Shown piece by piece: positions 35,565-43,908 of a DNA stretch of 45,880 nucleotides (its first letter is position 1; each line of letters begins with the position of its first letter). This DNA is from Nostoc sp. NMS9 (GTDB lineage Bacteria; Cyanobacteriota; Cyanobacteriia; Cyanobacteriales; Nostocaceae). Where the stretch lies: contig NZ_JABXKL010000087.1 in assembly GCF_017114995.1 (NCBI RefSeq), forward strand, positions 1 to 45,880, read 5' to 3'. Position numbers and translations under genes: made by a program. The notes beneath the pieces were generated by a model. It saw only the letters and a program-made list of their open reading frames with translations. It made no database searches and had not been told where the DNA came from.

Positions 35565-35632
35565 AGCAATTCTGATGAGGAGAATTCTTTCACAGAGTAG
35601 CTTGATTCTGATAGGCAAAAGCTCACTGGAAT
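35565..35632. repeat. 68-bp upstream block, copy 1
   Basis: Begins AGCAATTCTGATGA and ends CTGGAAT at the same spacing as a block at 37569-37636. The ends are conserved, the middle is not. Lies upstream of the oxidase operon. Confidence 0.4.
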
Positions 35633-35739
35633 GAATATAGAATAGCAAGTTATCGAAAAAGGTTTTACTAGTTGGTAAATGCTAACGAACGAGTTACTAC
35701 TTTCCATCTGTGAAGTCAAACAATGATGGAGAGATTGGG

Positions 35740-36439
35740 AGCGGCATTACCCTTACGTATTTTGGAATCATCCTTGGCTGATTGTCTTTGACCGCAATCA
35801 CGTAATTATTTCCACAGTCTATGGATTAACTGGCAAGTTTTTTTGGCGGTGCAAAGAATCAGAGCTAAATACAGAATTTTTTAGCTCCAAAGCCGCAATT
35901 AAATTTTGCACCACTACGATTTCGCTCTCTTCATTGTTTTGGAGCTTTTCCATATTGACAACTAGTCCTCTTTTACTCGCAAACACTGATACGATACTGA
36001 TAAAATTCTGACATGATTTTTCGTAGTCTTGGACTGTTCCCTTAATGCTTTTACCGTCGATACTACACCACTCAGATTCTTCTATTTCAACGTAATTTTG
36101 CGCCCAGTGATTAAATTTTGTCACCAGTTTATCAAAATCGACTCCCATCGCTATGCGCCTGATAGTTGAGTATGAGGGAACACCGTGTTTTTGTATTTCA
36201 AACGTTTTGATCAACACTCGACGATGCCGTTTGACGAAATCCCCCCACGCGCGGTATCCAACATATCCACTCATAGTGCCCATTATTACAAACAGCAACA
36301 CCAACCACAGTGGATGTCTTCGACCATCACTTGTTCTGAAGTCTTCTACTTGCCGCAGATGTTCAATCAGAGAAGCAGGCATGATTATATTAAACTCAAC
36401 ACTTACAATTTTACCTGTTTTAGGGAATGAAACAGCCCT
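35740..36439 (-). mobile_element. Degraded ISAs1-family insertion sequence (N-terminal half)
   Basis: The terminal repeat GGGAATGAAACAGCCCTG ends at 36439, the ISAs1 hallmark. The transposase starts at 36382 (MPASLIEHLRQVEDFRTSD, GYRAWGDF, YSTIRRI, CSIDGKSIKGT) with the first catalytic Asp region intact. In FSSDSLHRQK a one-base loss in a run of A's shifts the frame; the family sequence resumes as IDCGNNYVIAVKDNQP about 35 bp later. The C-terminal half and the other IS end are missing. Not functional. Confidence 0.88.
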
Positions 36440-36581
36440 GCCTGCTCCCTGCCCCTTGTCCTCTTCAATGACTAAATAGGCTTCGGATATTATTATGCCC
36501 TAAGCTCATAATGAGAATTGCTGGTCTTGGAGTGTACTTTATTTTTTTGAAGAATTTTGTACTTTTGATTCTCCATATATA

Positions 36582-36618
36582 AAGAATATCATACATTTGT
36601 TAAAAGTACTTGCGATCG
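36582..36618 (-). promoter_or_regulatory. 37-bp vnf-type promoter/operator motif, orphan copy
   Basis: AAGAATATCATACAT is identical over 15 bases to the window-end copy, followed by the AAGTACTTGC half. It points toward the transposase relic (minus strand), so its original target may have been deleted or replaced by the IS. It lies just beyond the 3' end of psiE. Confidence 0.5.
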
Positions 36619-36652
36619 CCAACTAATTTTCAAACAGTATTTGTAGTTACAA

Positions 36653-37189
36653 TTAATCAGAAGCTAGAGAGCTTTTATCCAACAGGTGCGCTTTTTCTGC
36701 TGTTTCTGGATTAGCAATTTTGACCTGTTCTAAAAAACGAGATATCCAAGGTAAAGCCACCATAATTCCTGTTAAAACTACTAAAAATACAGCTATTCCC
36801 CAAATTTGGTCGCGGGGAATTTCGAGTACACCGCGTAAAATTACCTCTCTTAAAGCAGAAACAATAGTAATTTCTACTGCTGCGGTTACGGATGTCCGCT
36901 GTTGTTGTAGATGATCTATTAACAGGCGGAACAATTCTACTAAAATCAAAATGAACAGGATATCAGATGTTACTTGCCGCAAATCCAAGGGATGCAAAAA
37001 GGAGAAGAACATATCTCCCAGTCGAATAAGCATTACACAGAATAAACCAAGACAGAGAGAAATGATAATAAAGTCTTGAAAAAACTCTAGGTTACGCACA
37101 ATTTTATTTCTTTGTAACCAGTTTTTTAAGTTTGAACTTAGCCCTTTTAGCATGGTACTTCCTAACGGTCTAGATTCATCTATCTCCAT
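36653..37189 (-). CDS. psiE: PsiE-family (phosphate-starvation-inducible E) membrane protein
   Basis: A 178-aa protein with four helices (FIIISLCLGLFCVMLIRLGD, SDILFILILVELFRLLIDHL, TIVSALREVILRGVL, WGIAVFLVVLTGIMVALPWI). The order and the REVILRG motif match the PsiE family. Function is poorly known; in E. coli it responds to phosphate starvation. It begins 100 bp downstream of a small helical ORF and both may be co-transcribed. A sequence like its 3' end recurs at about 16155-16195. Confidence 0.82.
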   Translation of the reverse strand: MEIDESRPLGSTMLKGLSSNLKNWLQRNKIVRNLEFFQDFIIISLCLGLFCVMLIRLGDMFFSFLHPLDLRQVTSDILFILILVELFRLLIDHLQQQRTSVTAAVEITIVSALREVILRGVLEIPRDQIWGIAVFLVVLTGIMVALPWISRFLEQVKIANPETAEKAHLLDKSSLASD

Positions 37190-37289
37190 AACTTAAATAG
37201 TGCTGAGTATCTATCGTCGATTACTCAGCACTCGCAACTGTATTCAATCCCCATTATTTAGCTATGGGGTTCCACTCAACCCTATTAAA

Positions 37290-37520
37290 CTATTTTGCTC
37301 TGTTGGCGTCATGAGGTACGGGTTCTGCAGTTTTCATCTTTGATGCTGCGGTTGTTAAGCTATTCGTAGCCTTGATGATCTCTTGTAAGGTTTCGTTAAT
37401 CAGTTTTTCATCAGGGGGAGCTTCTAATAAGTAAGTTTCTATGAAAATCTCTACTCGATTCATAATTATTTTGGCTTGAGAGCGTAGTCTGTTGAGGTCT
37501 TTAGTAGACAAATTATTCAT
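37290..37520 (-). CDS. Small helical hypothetical protein
   Basis: A 76-aa mostly alpha-helical protein (LNRLRSQAKIIMNRVEIFIE, INETLQEIIKATNSLTTAAS) with coiled-coil-like heptads and no named domain. A GAAAGGAGCTTC-type ribosome site precedes the ATG. Same strand as psiE and 100 bp upstream of it. The block at 37569-37636, shared with the oxidase operon upstream region, lies just before it. Confidence 0.65.
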   Translation of the reverse strand: MNNLSTKDLNRLRSQAKIIMNRVEIFIETYLLEAPPDEKLINETLQEIIKATNSLTTAASKMKTAEPVPHDANRAK

Positions 37521-37951
37521 TGTTTGAAGCTCCTTTCTGCTTTGCAGGTTAATTCTACATTTTTGGTTAGCAATTCTGATGACAAGAGCAATTCTTACAG
37601 TTCAGCCCTTTTTTGAAAGATAAAGCTTGCTGGAATACACATTAAATCGTTCGCCTGTTGACTGCTTAAATGCCTTCAGATTCCCCAAATTCGTACAAAG
37701 GTTTCAAGCAACAGAATTGCTATATGTGGCAAGTTAGCAGGTCTATTTTAGGACTTACGCACTGAAATTATCTTTTAAGACAGGTGTAGAGTTTTGAGTC
37801 TTTAGTGAAGCGGTAACAAGTCTTTAAGCGTCAGAAGCTTTGGTGCAGATATCAGAAGTTATTCTTTAGTCCCTACTGCGCGTAGCTTGCTCTCTACTAG
37901 GGGTACGGTAGATGCTCAGAGTTCTCTGTGTCTTCTGGCTGCTGAATCCTT
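37521..37951. other. Intergenic region with repeat block
   Basis: Contains the second 68-bp block (37569-37636), the common Nostoc string TAGGACTTACGCACTGAAAT (about 37748) and small-repeat-like GCGCGTAGCTTGCTCTCTAC (about 37878). No gene. Confidence 0.5.
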
Positions 37952-38773
37952 TTATAGCAACTTTAAGCCAAAGTTGTTGAGAGTTTCACGTAAGTTTTTG
38001 CATCCTTTTAAATAGTCTAAGGTTGCGATCCGCTCGGCTGAGTTTTGCGACCAATCAACAGCGGCATTCATCTTTTGTTCAGTATAGAATTCCTTCATGA
38101 TATCGTTGTAGTGAGCGATCGCTTCATCTTGTTCTGCCAATTTATAGATTTCCCGGTGCAGTATAGCTGACTGGGGTAAACGCGGCTTAATAGCAGGTTG
38201 TACTTCAGGATTGGGATAACCCACACACAATCCAAATACGGGGAACACATAAGGTGGCAAATTTAATAGTGTTGCCACCTCTTGCGTGTTATTGCGGATT
38301 GCGCCAATATATACCGTTCCCAAACCAATAGATTCAGCAGCTAGAGTCGCATTTTGCGCTGCTACCGAGGCATCGATTACTGCTTTAAACAACAGTTCTA
38401 TGTAATCCAGAGCCACATGAGGTAGTCCGCGACTGTCAGCAATATGAGCCATACGACCTAAATCTGCTAACCAAACCAAAAAGACAGGAGCCTGGTTAAC
38501 CCATGCTTGGTTATTAGACAGCTTGCATAATTCTGCTTTGCGCTCTGGATCTTCAACCGCTACCACACTCCAGGTTTGCAAATTAGCTGAACTAGCAGCA
38601 GATTGAGCAGCTGCAACTAGCCATTCTAGGGTTCCTGGTGGTAAAGGGTCAGATAGATAAGACCGAACTGAACGGTGAGATAGTAGCGTTTGTAGAGAGT
38701 CGTTCCAGTCAATTTCGTACTTGAAGGGAATCTCACCGTAGCGCGATCGCAGTAGTTCTGTAGGATTAGTCAT
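37952..38773 (-). CDS. Nitroreductase-family flavoprotein
   Basis: A 273-aa FMN oxidoreductase of the NfsA/FRP-like branch. HRSVRSYLSDPLPPGTLEWL gives the FMN-phosphate Arg pair, QSAASSANLQTWSVVAVED the FMN loop, and ESIGLGTVYIGAIRNNTQEV plus GLCVGYPNPEVQPAIKPRLP the C-terminal motifs. It reduces quinones or nitro/flavin substrates with NAD(P)H in the cytoplasm. Stand-alone. A truncated copy of its first about 27 codons occurs at 40136-40210. Confidence 0.88.
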   Translation of the reverse strand: MTNPTELLRSRYGEIPFKYEIDWNDSLQTLLSHRSVRSYLSDPLPPGTLEWLVAAAQSAASSANLQTWSVVAVEDPERKAELCKLSNNQAWVNQAPVFLVWLADLGRMAHIADSRGLPHVALDYIELLFKAVIDASVAAQNATLAAESIGLGTVYIGAIRNNTQEVATLLNLPPYVFPVFGLCVGYPNPEVQPAIKPRLPQSAILHREIYKLAEQDEAIAHYNDIMKEFYTEQKMNAAVDWSQNSAERIATLDYLKGCKNLRETLNNFGLKLL

Positions 38774-39283
38774 AGTCAGCTTTTGAACTCCAACACTTTT
38801 TTATGTTTTCAAAGAGACTCTCAACGACGAAAAACAAGGAGGTTGATTAACTAACAAAAATCGATACGATCCTTATTCTGTCAATTTAGAAAAGCAAGAC
38901 ATTGTTAATCAAGGATTTCAGCTTGGTTAAGTTTCACTCGTTAAGCCCATCGATATCTGATGGATAAAAGCCTTTTGAAATATGAACTTTGGAATTTTCT
39001 CTGACGGAAGTAACAAAAGGAGGATAATACTCTATCATTTGAAGCTAAAGCCCCTTTGCCCCTCCGCCCTTGAAGCAACCCTTACACAGGCTACTATACA
39101 GTTTAACTTAGAACTATTCGGACAGAATGTTCGTGAAATCATAGAATCATTTATTCGGTGTTGCAGAGAAAGCAGGATGATTTAGCAACTGATAAAATCT
39201 TTCCCCCTGCTTACCCCAATTCATCCCGCTGTTCTGCAACGCCCTTTATTCATATTAAGCCTCTATAGAAGAATACTTGACTG
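38774..39283. other. Gene-free region with an inverted repeat
   Basis: Holds the third copy of the GTTGC...GCAAC inverted repeat at 39156-39245. The 67-codon frame at 38982-39185 runs into that repeat and looks like chance. Confidence 0.5.
39156..39245. repeat. About 90-bp imperfect inverted repeat (family copy 3)
   Basis: Left arm CGGTGTTGCAGAGAAAGCAG, right arm ATCCCGCTGTTCTGCAACGC. Related to copies at 15851-15950 and 20890-20996. Confidence 0.6.
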
Positions 39284-39997
39284 CTACGCAGCTAGCTGGG
39301 TTTCTCCAAAATCTGAAGTTAGGCGATTATTCCGAAAAAAAGCAACTCGTAAAGCTAGCCGAGACTCAGATACAGGGGAAGTAAGCGGAGTTACCATATG
39401 CCAAGAATTGTCAGAACGCGCGATCGCAACTGAGGAATCACTAAGGGGTAGAATATCTTGGAAGGCAGATTCCGGCTGGGAATCTTTGAGAATTCGCAAA
39501 CAGCCTCCCCAGTCTACAGACCATTGTTGATTGAAAAATAGCAGATGAGTTAAAACTTTGCTCGGCTCGTCTGTATGAGGGTGATGCAACTGTCCTAATT
39601 GATATCGGCGAAATCCAATATCCATTACACAGTCTTTTAGTTCCAACCCAGACATTTCAGCTATTGCTGCGCGGTAAGAATCTGTCCACAGTCCTTCTAT
39701 CAACTGTCGCCAGACTTTACTCAGGTGTCTCAAGTCATAAGTAAGTCTGCCTTGTGCCATCCGCTCTCGCCAGCGATTATCGCTAGATTTGAGCATCAAG
39801 GAAATATCCTCGCTAGTGGCAAGCATCTTTCCCCAAGAGTATCCGTATCCCTCTCCCTCCGACAGGCGAAACTCTTCGTGGGGAAAACTCGCAGTTAGTT
39901 CTAAGCTTGCTTCTGGTGAAAGCAGGTTTTTGATCAAAGCCCAATTATATGGGACTTTTTGCATTGCTGTGGCACGAATGGAATCAAAATTAAGCAT
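39284..39997 (-). CDS. 2-oxoglutarate/Fe(II)-dependent oxygenase-like protein
   Basis: About 237 aa from ATG 39997 (MLNFDSIRATAMQKVPYNWA); the longer frame from 40030 reads back into a tetR relic and is less likely. The double-stranded beta-helix core is visible: HPHTDEP gives the H-x-D iron ligands, DNSWHMVTP the distal His, and SRLALRVAFF the 2-oxoglutarate Arg. The WGGCLRIL strand between them is typical of prolyl-hydroxylase-like members. It oxidises an unknown substrate. Neighbours are the nitroreductase and gene scars, giving no pathway context. Confidence 0.8.
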   Translation of the reverse strand: MLNFDSIRATAMQKVPYNWALIKNLLSPEASLELTASFPHEEFRLSEGEGYGYSWGKMLATSEDISLMLKSSDNRWRERMAQGRLTYDLRHLSKVWRQLIEGLWTDSYRAAIAEMSGLELKDCVMDIGFRRYQLGQLHHPHTDEPSKVLTHLLFFNQQWSVDWGGCLRILKDSQPESAFQDILPLSDSSVAIARSDNSWHMVTPLTSPVSESRLALRVAFFRNNRLTSDFGETQLAA

Positions 39998-40005
39998 GGT
40001 AGAAA

Positions 40006-40135
40006 AAAATGCTTTAGTAGAATTAACCAATCCTGACTACCCTGGATATCAAGTGGCATTAGACGATCAACAATCGATTTAGCTCTGCATCAAGAAGCTT
40101 TGCTCAAGCCGCAGAAGTTTCAACACCGGAACGCT
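40006..40135 (+). pseudogene. Fragment of a TetR-family gene
   Basis: AATGCTTTAGTAGAATTAAC and on to TCAAGCCGCAGAAGTTTCAA match the middle of the intact TetR gene (about 1072-1200; ASVELANADHPGHRVALEHQ). An in-frame TAG falls where the intact gene has TAC, and both ends are lost. It abuts the start of the oxygenase gene. Confidence 0.85.
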
Positions 40136-40210
40136 TAGAGAGTCATTGCAATCAATTTCGGAATTGAAAGGAATTTCACCCGATCGCAATAGTTTTGTAG
40201 GATTTGTCAT
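40136..40210 (-). pseudogene. Fragment of the nitroreductase 5' end
   Basis: From ATG 40210 the minus strand reads MTNPTKLLRSGEIPFNSEID, matching the intact nitroreductase start with a two-codon deletion, and then ends against the tetR fragment. The upstream 30 bp are conserved too. Confidence 0.88.
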
Positions 40211-40326
40211 AGTCAACTTTTGAACTTGAACGCTTTTTTACAATTCCAGAGGGATTACCAACCCCATTACAAATTTGTTTGACTACAAGAAAACTGGCTT
40301 TACCGATAGCGATTCTTCAACACTGC

Positions 40327-40524
40327 TCAAAGTAGATCGAGATCAACCTCCCCAGAATCAAACTGCTTTCCCTCCTGTTTGAGTGATTGTGCTTGGAGAC
40401 TACGCAACAGGGAGCGCAAAACATCAGTCTTAGTGCGTTGGAACTGCTTGCAGTACTGCTCTAGAAGTTGCCGTTCTTCTGGAGACAATTGAAAAGTGAT
40501 CCATCCTTGCTCTTTTCTTGGCAT
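40327..40524 (-). CDS. Ribbon-helix-helix (CopG-like) small protein
   Basis: About 65 aa from ATG 40524 (MPRKEQGWITFQLSPEERQL). A short strand GWITFQLS is followed by two helices (EERQLLEQYCKQFQRTKTD, VLRSLLRSLQAQSL), the ribbon-helix-helix plan of antitoxins and small repressors. A 33-codon upstream extension is possible but looks non-coding. No toxin partner lies next to it, so a stand-alone DNA-binding role is equally likely. Confidence 0.65.
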   Translation of the reverse strand: MPRKEQGWITFQLSPEERQLLEQYCKQFQRTKTDVLRSLLRSLQAQSLKQEGKQFDSGEVDLDLL

Positions 40525-40780
40525 AGTTGCTACCAACATAATTGGTAATATTCTAGCAGTTGGTACAATGATTGCGATCGCTAACCTGGGAGAGAATTGT
40601 GATGCTTTCTTAACCAACTTCACTTTTGATTTCTGGTCAAACTGACTGAAAGCTTACAAGCTCATATACTTACGTTTTAATTGGTAAAAGGACAATCTAA
40701 CTTCAGCGTTTTTCAAGTAATTTAACTACACCACTCCCTACTCTCCATTTCCCTGTAATGTTTTGATAGGTGTTGTGCAT

Positions 40781-41917
40781 TTACCTTTGGGGAACAAAAC
40801 TCAGGAGTTCTTCAACCGTTAGACTGCGCTTAACTTTTACTGATTCATGCTTTACAGCATCCAGCACTGATTGAATTTCTGGCTGACTGAGTATGATTCC
40901 ATGTTCTTGCAGCACACTGATGATCAGATGCCGACCGGAATGTTTGCCTACTACCAAGCGACGTTCCCAACCAACATCTTCCGGCGCAAACGGTTCGTAA
41001 GTACCGGGATTTTGCAACACACCATGAGCATGAATGCCCGATTCGTGTGCAAAGGTATTTTCACCCACGATCGCTTTCCAGGGAGGAATCGGCCAGTTAG
41101 CAGCTTTAGCAACTAACCGTGACAGTTCCAGCAATCGTTTTGTATTAATACCCGTTGGAATGCCGTAGAGGTGTTTCAGTGCCATCACCATTTCTTCCAG
41201 CGCCGCATTACCTGCGCGTTCGCCAATCCCATTTACTGTAGTGTTGACTGATCGTGCCCCTGCTTCAATACCAGCTAGCGAGTTCGCCATTGCCAATCCA
41301 AAATCATTATGCGTGTGCATTTCTATGGGAATGAATAGATGATGCACAAGGGAGCGAACTTTGCTGTAAGTGTTTAGAGGGTCGAGAATTCCTACAGTGT
41401 CACAAAAGCGAAACCGGAAAGCTCCCAACTCTTGAGCATAATACGCCACATCCAATAGAAAAGATGGATCGGCTCTGGAAGAATCTTCTCCGCCAACAGA
41501 TACAGATAAGCCGCGATCGCAAGCGAAATTAATCGCATCCCGCAGAAGATCCAGCATTACCTGCTGCTTACCCCCAAACTTGGCGGCAATCTGAATTTCC
41601 GAGACGGGAACGGAAATATGCACCCGTTCCAAACCACAATCTATAGATGCCTGAATATCGGACAATTTAGCACGGTTCCAGCCAAGTAATTGGGCATTTA
41701 ATCCCAGATTAGCGATCGCTCGGATCGATTCTGCTTCTTCTTGTCCCATTGCCGGAACGCCAATTTCCAATTCTGGAACACCAATGGCATCAAGAAAAGT
41801 GGCGATCGCAATTTTTTCTTCAACGTTAAAGGCTACACCCGCAGCTTGTTCACCATCTCGCAAGGTTGTATCGTTAATCTGAACGGGATGTTTGTTCATA
41901 GTGAAGTGATGATTCAT
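40781..41917 (-). CDS. nifV: Homocitrate synthase NifV
   Basis: A 378-aa member of the HMG-CoA-lyase-like TIM-barrel family. NDTTLRDGEQAAGVAF is the signature near the N-terminus, with catalytic/metal Asp. FRFCDTVGILDPLNTY and EMHTHNDFGLAMANSLAGIEAG hold the metal His pair (HTHND). ESGIHAHGVLQNPGTYEPF and VGKHSGRHLI follow. It condenses acetyl-CoA with 2-oxoglutarate to homocitrate, the organic ligand of FeMo- and FeV-cofactors. Start ATG 41917, conserved in both broken copies; a later ATG (MNKHPVQIND) is possible. It follows vnfR copy 2 on the same strand, separated by about 300 bp that the other two copies lack. Confidence 0.93.
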   Translation of the reverse strand: MNHHFTMNKHPVQINDTTLRDGEQAAGVAFNVEEKIAIATFLDAIGVPELEIGVPAMGQEEAESIRAIANLGLNAQLLGWNRAKLSDIQASIDCGLERVHISVPVSEIQIAAKFGGKQQVMLDLLRDAINFACDRGLSVSVGGEDSSRADPSFLLDVAYYAQELGAFRFRFCDTVGILDPLNTYSKVRSLVHHLFIPIEMHTHNDFGLAMANSLAGIEAGARSVNTTVNGIGERAGNAALEEMVMALKHLYGIPTGINTKRLLELSRLVAKAANWPIPPWKAIVGENTFAHESGIHAHGVLQNPGTYEPFAPEDVGWERRLVVGKHSGRHLIISVLQEHGIILSQPEIQSVLDAVKHESVKVKRSLTVEELLSFVPQR

Positions 41918-42214
41918 GACCAGCTAACTTGTTGGGTGATTTTGATTTACTTGAATAATTGACGCCGTGTGCAACTTTCCTTCAGACCTAACCCCAACCC
42001 TTGTAGCGTTGAGGACTAAGAATCAAAGCCTCTCAGGAGTGGGGAAGAGGAATGGAAGTAGGATTCTAAGGATAAGTTGCACATCGCGTTAATTAGTAAT
42101 TGAAAGACAGAGCAGCTAACTTGAGTTGTGGAAAGTAAAAGACATATTCCTTAGCCGTGCGGTAATAATTACGAATTACGTAGCTTGCTTCTCGCCTTTG
42201 GCGAGTATTACGAA
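41918..42214. other. Spacer inserted between vnfR copy 2 and nifV
   Basis: The other two vnfR-nifV copies have only 4 nt here. Near the vnfR end a small repeat (GTAGCTTGCTTCTCGCCTTT...GGCGAG hairpin) is bracketed by ATTACGAATTA direct repeats (42170-42180 and 42207-42217), the look of a small mobile repeat with target duplication. No gene. Confidence 0.65.
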
Positions 42215-43471
42215 TTATGAAATATTTGCTACAACTTCCCCAATATTGCTAGTGTCATAGCCACCGAGAATCTCTAGTTGCGATCGCACTAGCTGATGTC
42301 CCAAGATACTGAGAAACTGCTTTACTGGTACTTCTTCCAAGTATTCTTTAATAATCACCAAGTCATATCGCGCCCGATGAAGGGGGATAAATCCCAACCC
42401 AAAGGCAGCAGCTATAGATGCCGTACTGATACCTGCATCAGCGATTCCTGAGACTACAGATAAGGCAACATCTTGATGGCTGTGAACGATATGGTCAGAT
42501 CCTTTAACTTTGTGCAATGGCACTCCTTCTTCTTGGAGTTTCCGTTCTAAAAGCATCCGACTACCAGAACCCACTTCATGGGTAACAATAGTTGCTCCAA
42601 ATTCTACTAAGTCAGAAACTGTTTTAACTCCCATCGGGTTTCCTGGTGCGACTAACAAACCTTCTTCCCAAACTCCAAGGGTAATCAAAACGGCACTCTT
42701 ACCTGTTAAAGCTTCCCGCACAAAGGGAATGTTATGTTCCCCAGTATCAGCATCGTATAAGTGCATACCTGCAATGTGAACTTCACCTCGGCACAAACTA
42801 CGCAATGCAGCCGCACTATGGGCGAAACGATAATGAATTCGTAGTTTTGGATGCCAACGTTCAGTTGCTCTTGCCAAGAGGGAAAGCACAGGTGTACAAC
42901 CAGCAATCACAACTGTATTGTGCAGTTTATCTATATCATCCAGAAGCCGAACCTGGACTTTATTTGTACCATTCTGGCTCTGTGCTTCACCTTCAGAGTG
43001 AGGCTCGTTACTAGCTACCTCTAACGCTAATGGCAATTTGCTAATGCTGGGAAACCCGTAAGGATGAACGGGTTCCCCACTCCCAACGGGATGACTCACC
43101 GCAACTGTCTCACCATCAGCTGGAATCATTTCGATCCGAAAAGCATCATTCCCAACAAGGGGATAAGCTATCCATTGATCCCCAACCCGCGCTAGACTAA
43201 CTCGTGATTGCTGTTGCTTAGGGGCTGATCCCACAAGAATTGCCTCAACTTCTGGTAAATCTTCCTCAAACCAGAATAAGTCCTCGACTTGGCAACCAAG
43301 CGCTTTAGCTAAACGTAGTGACATAGCAACAGAAGGAGCATATTGTCCCAATTCCACACCACCAATACTCTGACGAGTTACGCCAGCTATATTAGCTAAT
43401 TCTTGTTGACTCATGCCCAAGCGAGTTCTAATTGACTTCAGGTTATTGCAAAGATTCACATCCAGTTTCAT
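42215..43471 (-). CDS. vnfR: VnfR-type repressor: XRE HTH plus molybdate-like ligand domain (copy 2)
   Basis: A 418-aa close paralogue of the gene at 6348-7625. HTH at about 12-68 (MSQQELANIAGVTRQSIGGV), ligand domain from CTPVLSLLARATERWHP to GLGFIPLHRARYDLVIIKEY. The linker is shorter and lacks the Gly/Ser expansion of copy 1. In A. variabilis two such proteins together repress vnfH and vnfDG under Mo-replete conditions. Its promoter region carries the 37-bp motif at 43607, consistent with autoregulation. Followed by nifV and preceded by the vnfH-linked genes, all on the minus strand. Confidence 0.86.
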   Translation of the reverse strand: MKLDVNLCNNLKSIRTRLGMSQQELANIAGVTRQSIGGVELGQYAPSVAMSLRLAKALGCQVEDLFWFEEDLPEVEAILVGSAPKQQQSRVSLARVGDQWIAYPLVGNDAFRIEMIPADGETVAVSHPVGSGEPVHPYGFPSISKLPLALEVASNEPHSEGEAQSQNGTNKVQVRLLDDIDKLHNTVVIAGCTPVLSLLARATERWHPKLRIHYRFAHSAAALRSLCRGEVHIAGMHLYDADTGEHNIPFVREALTGKSAVLITLGVWEEGLLVAPGNPMGVKTVSDLVEFGATIVTHEVGSGSRMLLERKLQEEGVPLHKVKGSDHIVHSHQDVALSVVSGIADAGISTASIAAAFGLGFIPLHRARYDLVIIKEYLEEVPVKQFLSILGHQLVRSQLEILGGYDTSNIGEVVANIS

Positions 43472-43606
43472 GAGGCTGTATCTCTCCGTTAGAAAAAGCC
43501 GCAGCGGACAAACTTAAATTTGTTGGGTCAATAGCAAAGTTTTCTAGTGTTTGCCGTTTTTGTTGGAAGACATGTTGATGTTTTGACAATTTCGCTTATT
43601 TTATGC

Positions 43607-43643
43607 AAGCATAACATGCATCTTGCTAAAATACTTGCAATTT
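43607..43643 (-). promoter_or_regulatory. Candidate VnfR-regulated promoter/operator, vnfR copy 2
   Basis: Ungapped match to the 37-bp motif, 136 bp before the vnfR start. Outer arms TTGCAAG-like and CTTGCAA form a dyad, and an extra CTTGC lies inside. Read toward vnfR, TTGCAA is a possible -35. Confidence 0.55.
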
Positions 43644-43722
43644 TAGATACTATTTAGCAATTTAGCGATCGCTAACTAAGGCGATGCCTACATCACCAAA
43701 AGAAAACTTATTCCGAGTGCGG

Positions 43723-43908
43723 AATGGCACTAAATTAAGATACAGCCCTTGCCCTAACTGGTTCCCAGCCTCCAGGCTGGGAAGCCATTCTGGTAGGCTC
43801 CGCCTCCTCTTTCTTGACGAGAGGCAGCAGCCCTCTCGGAATACATTCCCAGTCTTAAGACTAGGAACGAGGCTACACAAACCTTTGGGCTTTTCTTAGT
43901 GCCATTCG
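43723..43908. mobile_element. 186-bp MITE with 11-bp target duplication in the end of the vnfH-linked gene
   Basis: The inverted ends AATGGCACTAA and TTAGTGCCATT are flanked by TCCGAGTGCGG direct repeats (43712-43722, 43909-43919). The inside is non-coding with two hairpins (GGTTCCCAGCCTCC/AGGCTGGGAA type). The insertion hit the last codons of the neighbouring gene and supplies its present stop. Confidence 0.82.

Noticed and set aside
38982..39185. 67-codon plus-strand frame
   Set aside because: Its second half lies in an inverted repeat found elsewhere, and there is no ribosome site or protein-like pattern.
40327..40623. Toxin-antitoxin pair around the ribbon-helix-helix gene
   Set aside because: No toxin-like gene lies next to it on either side.
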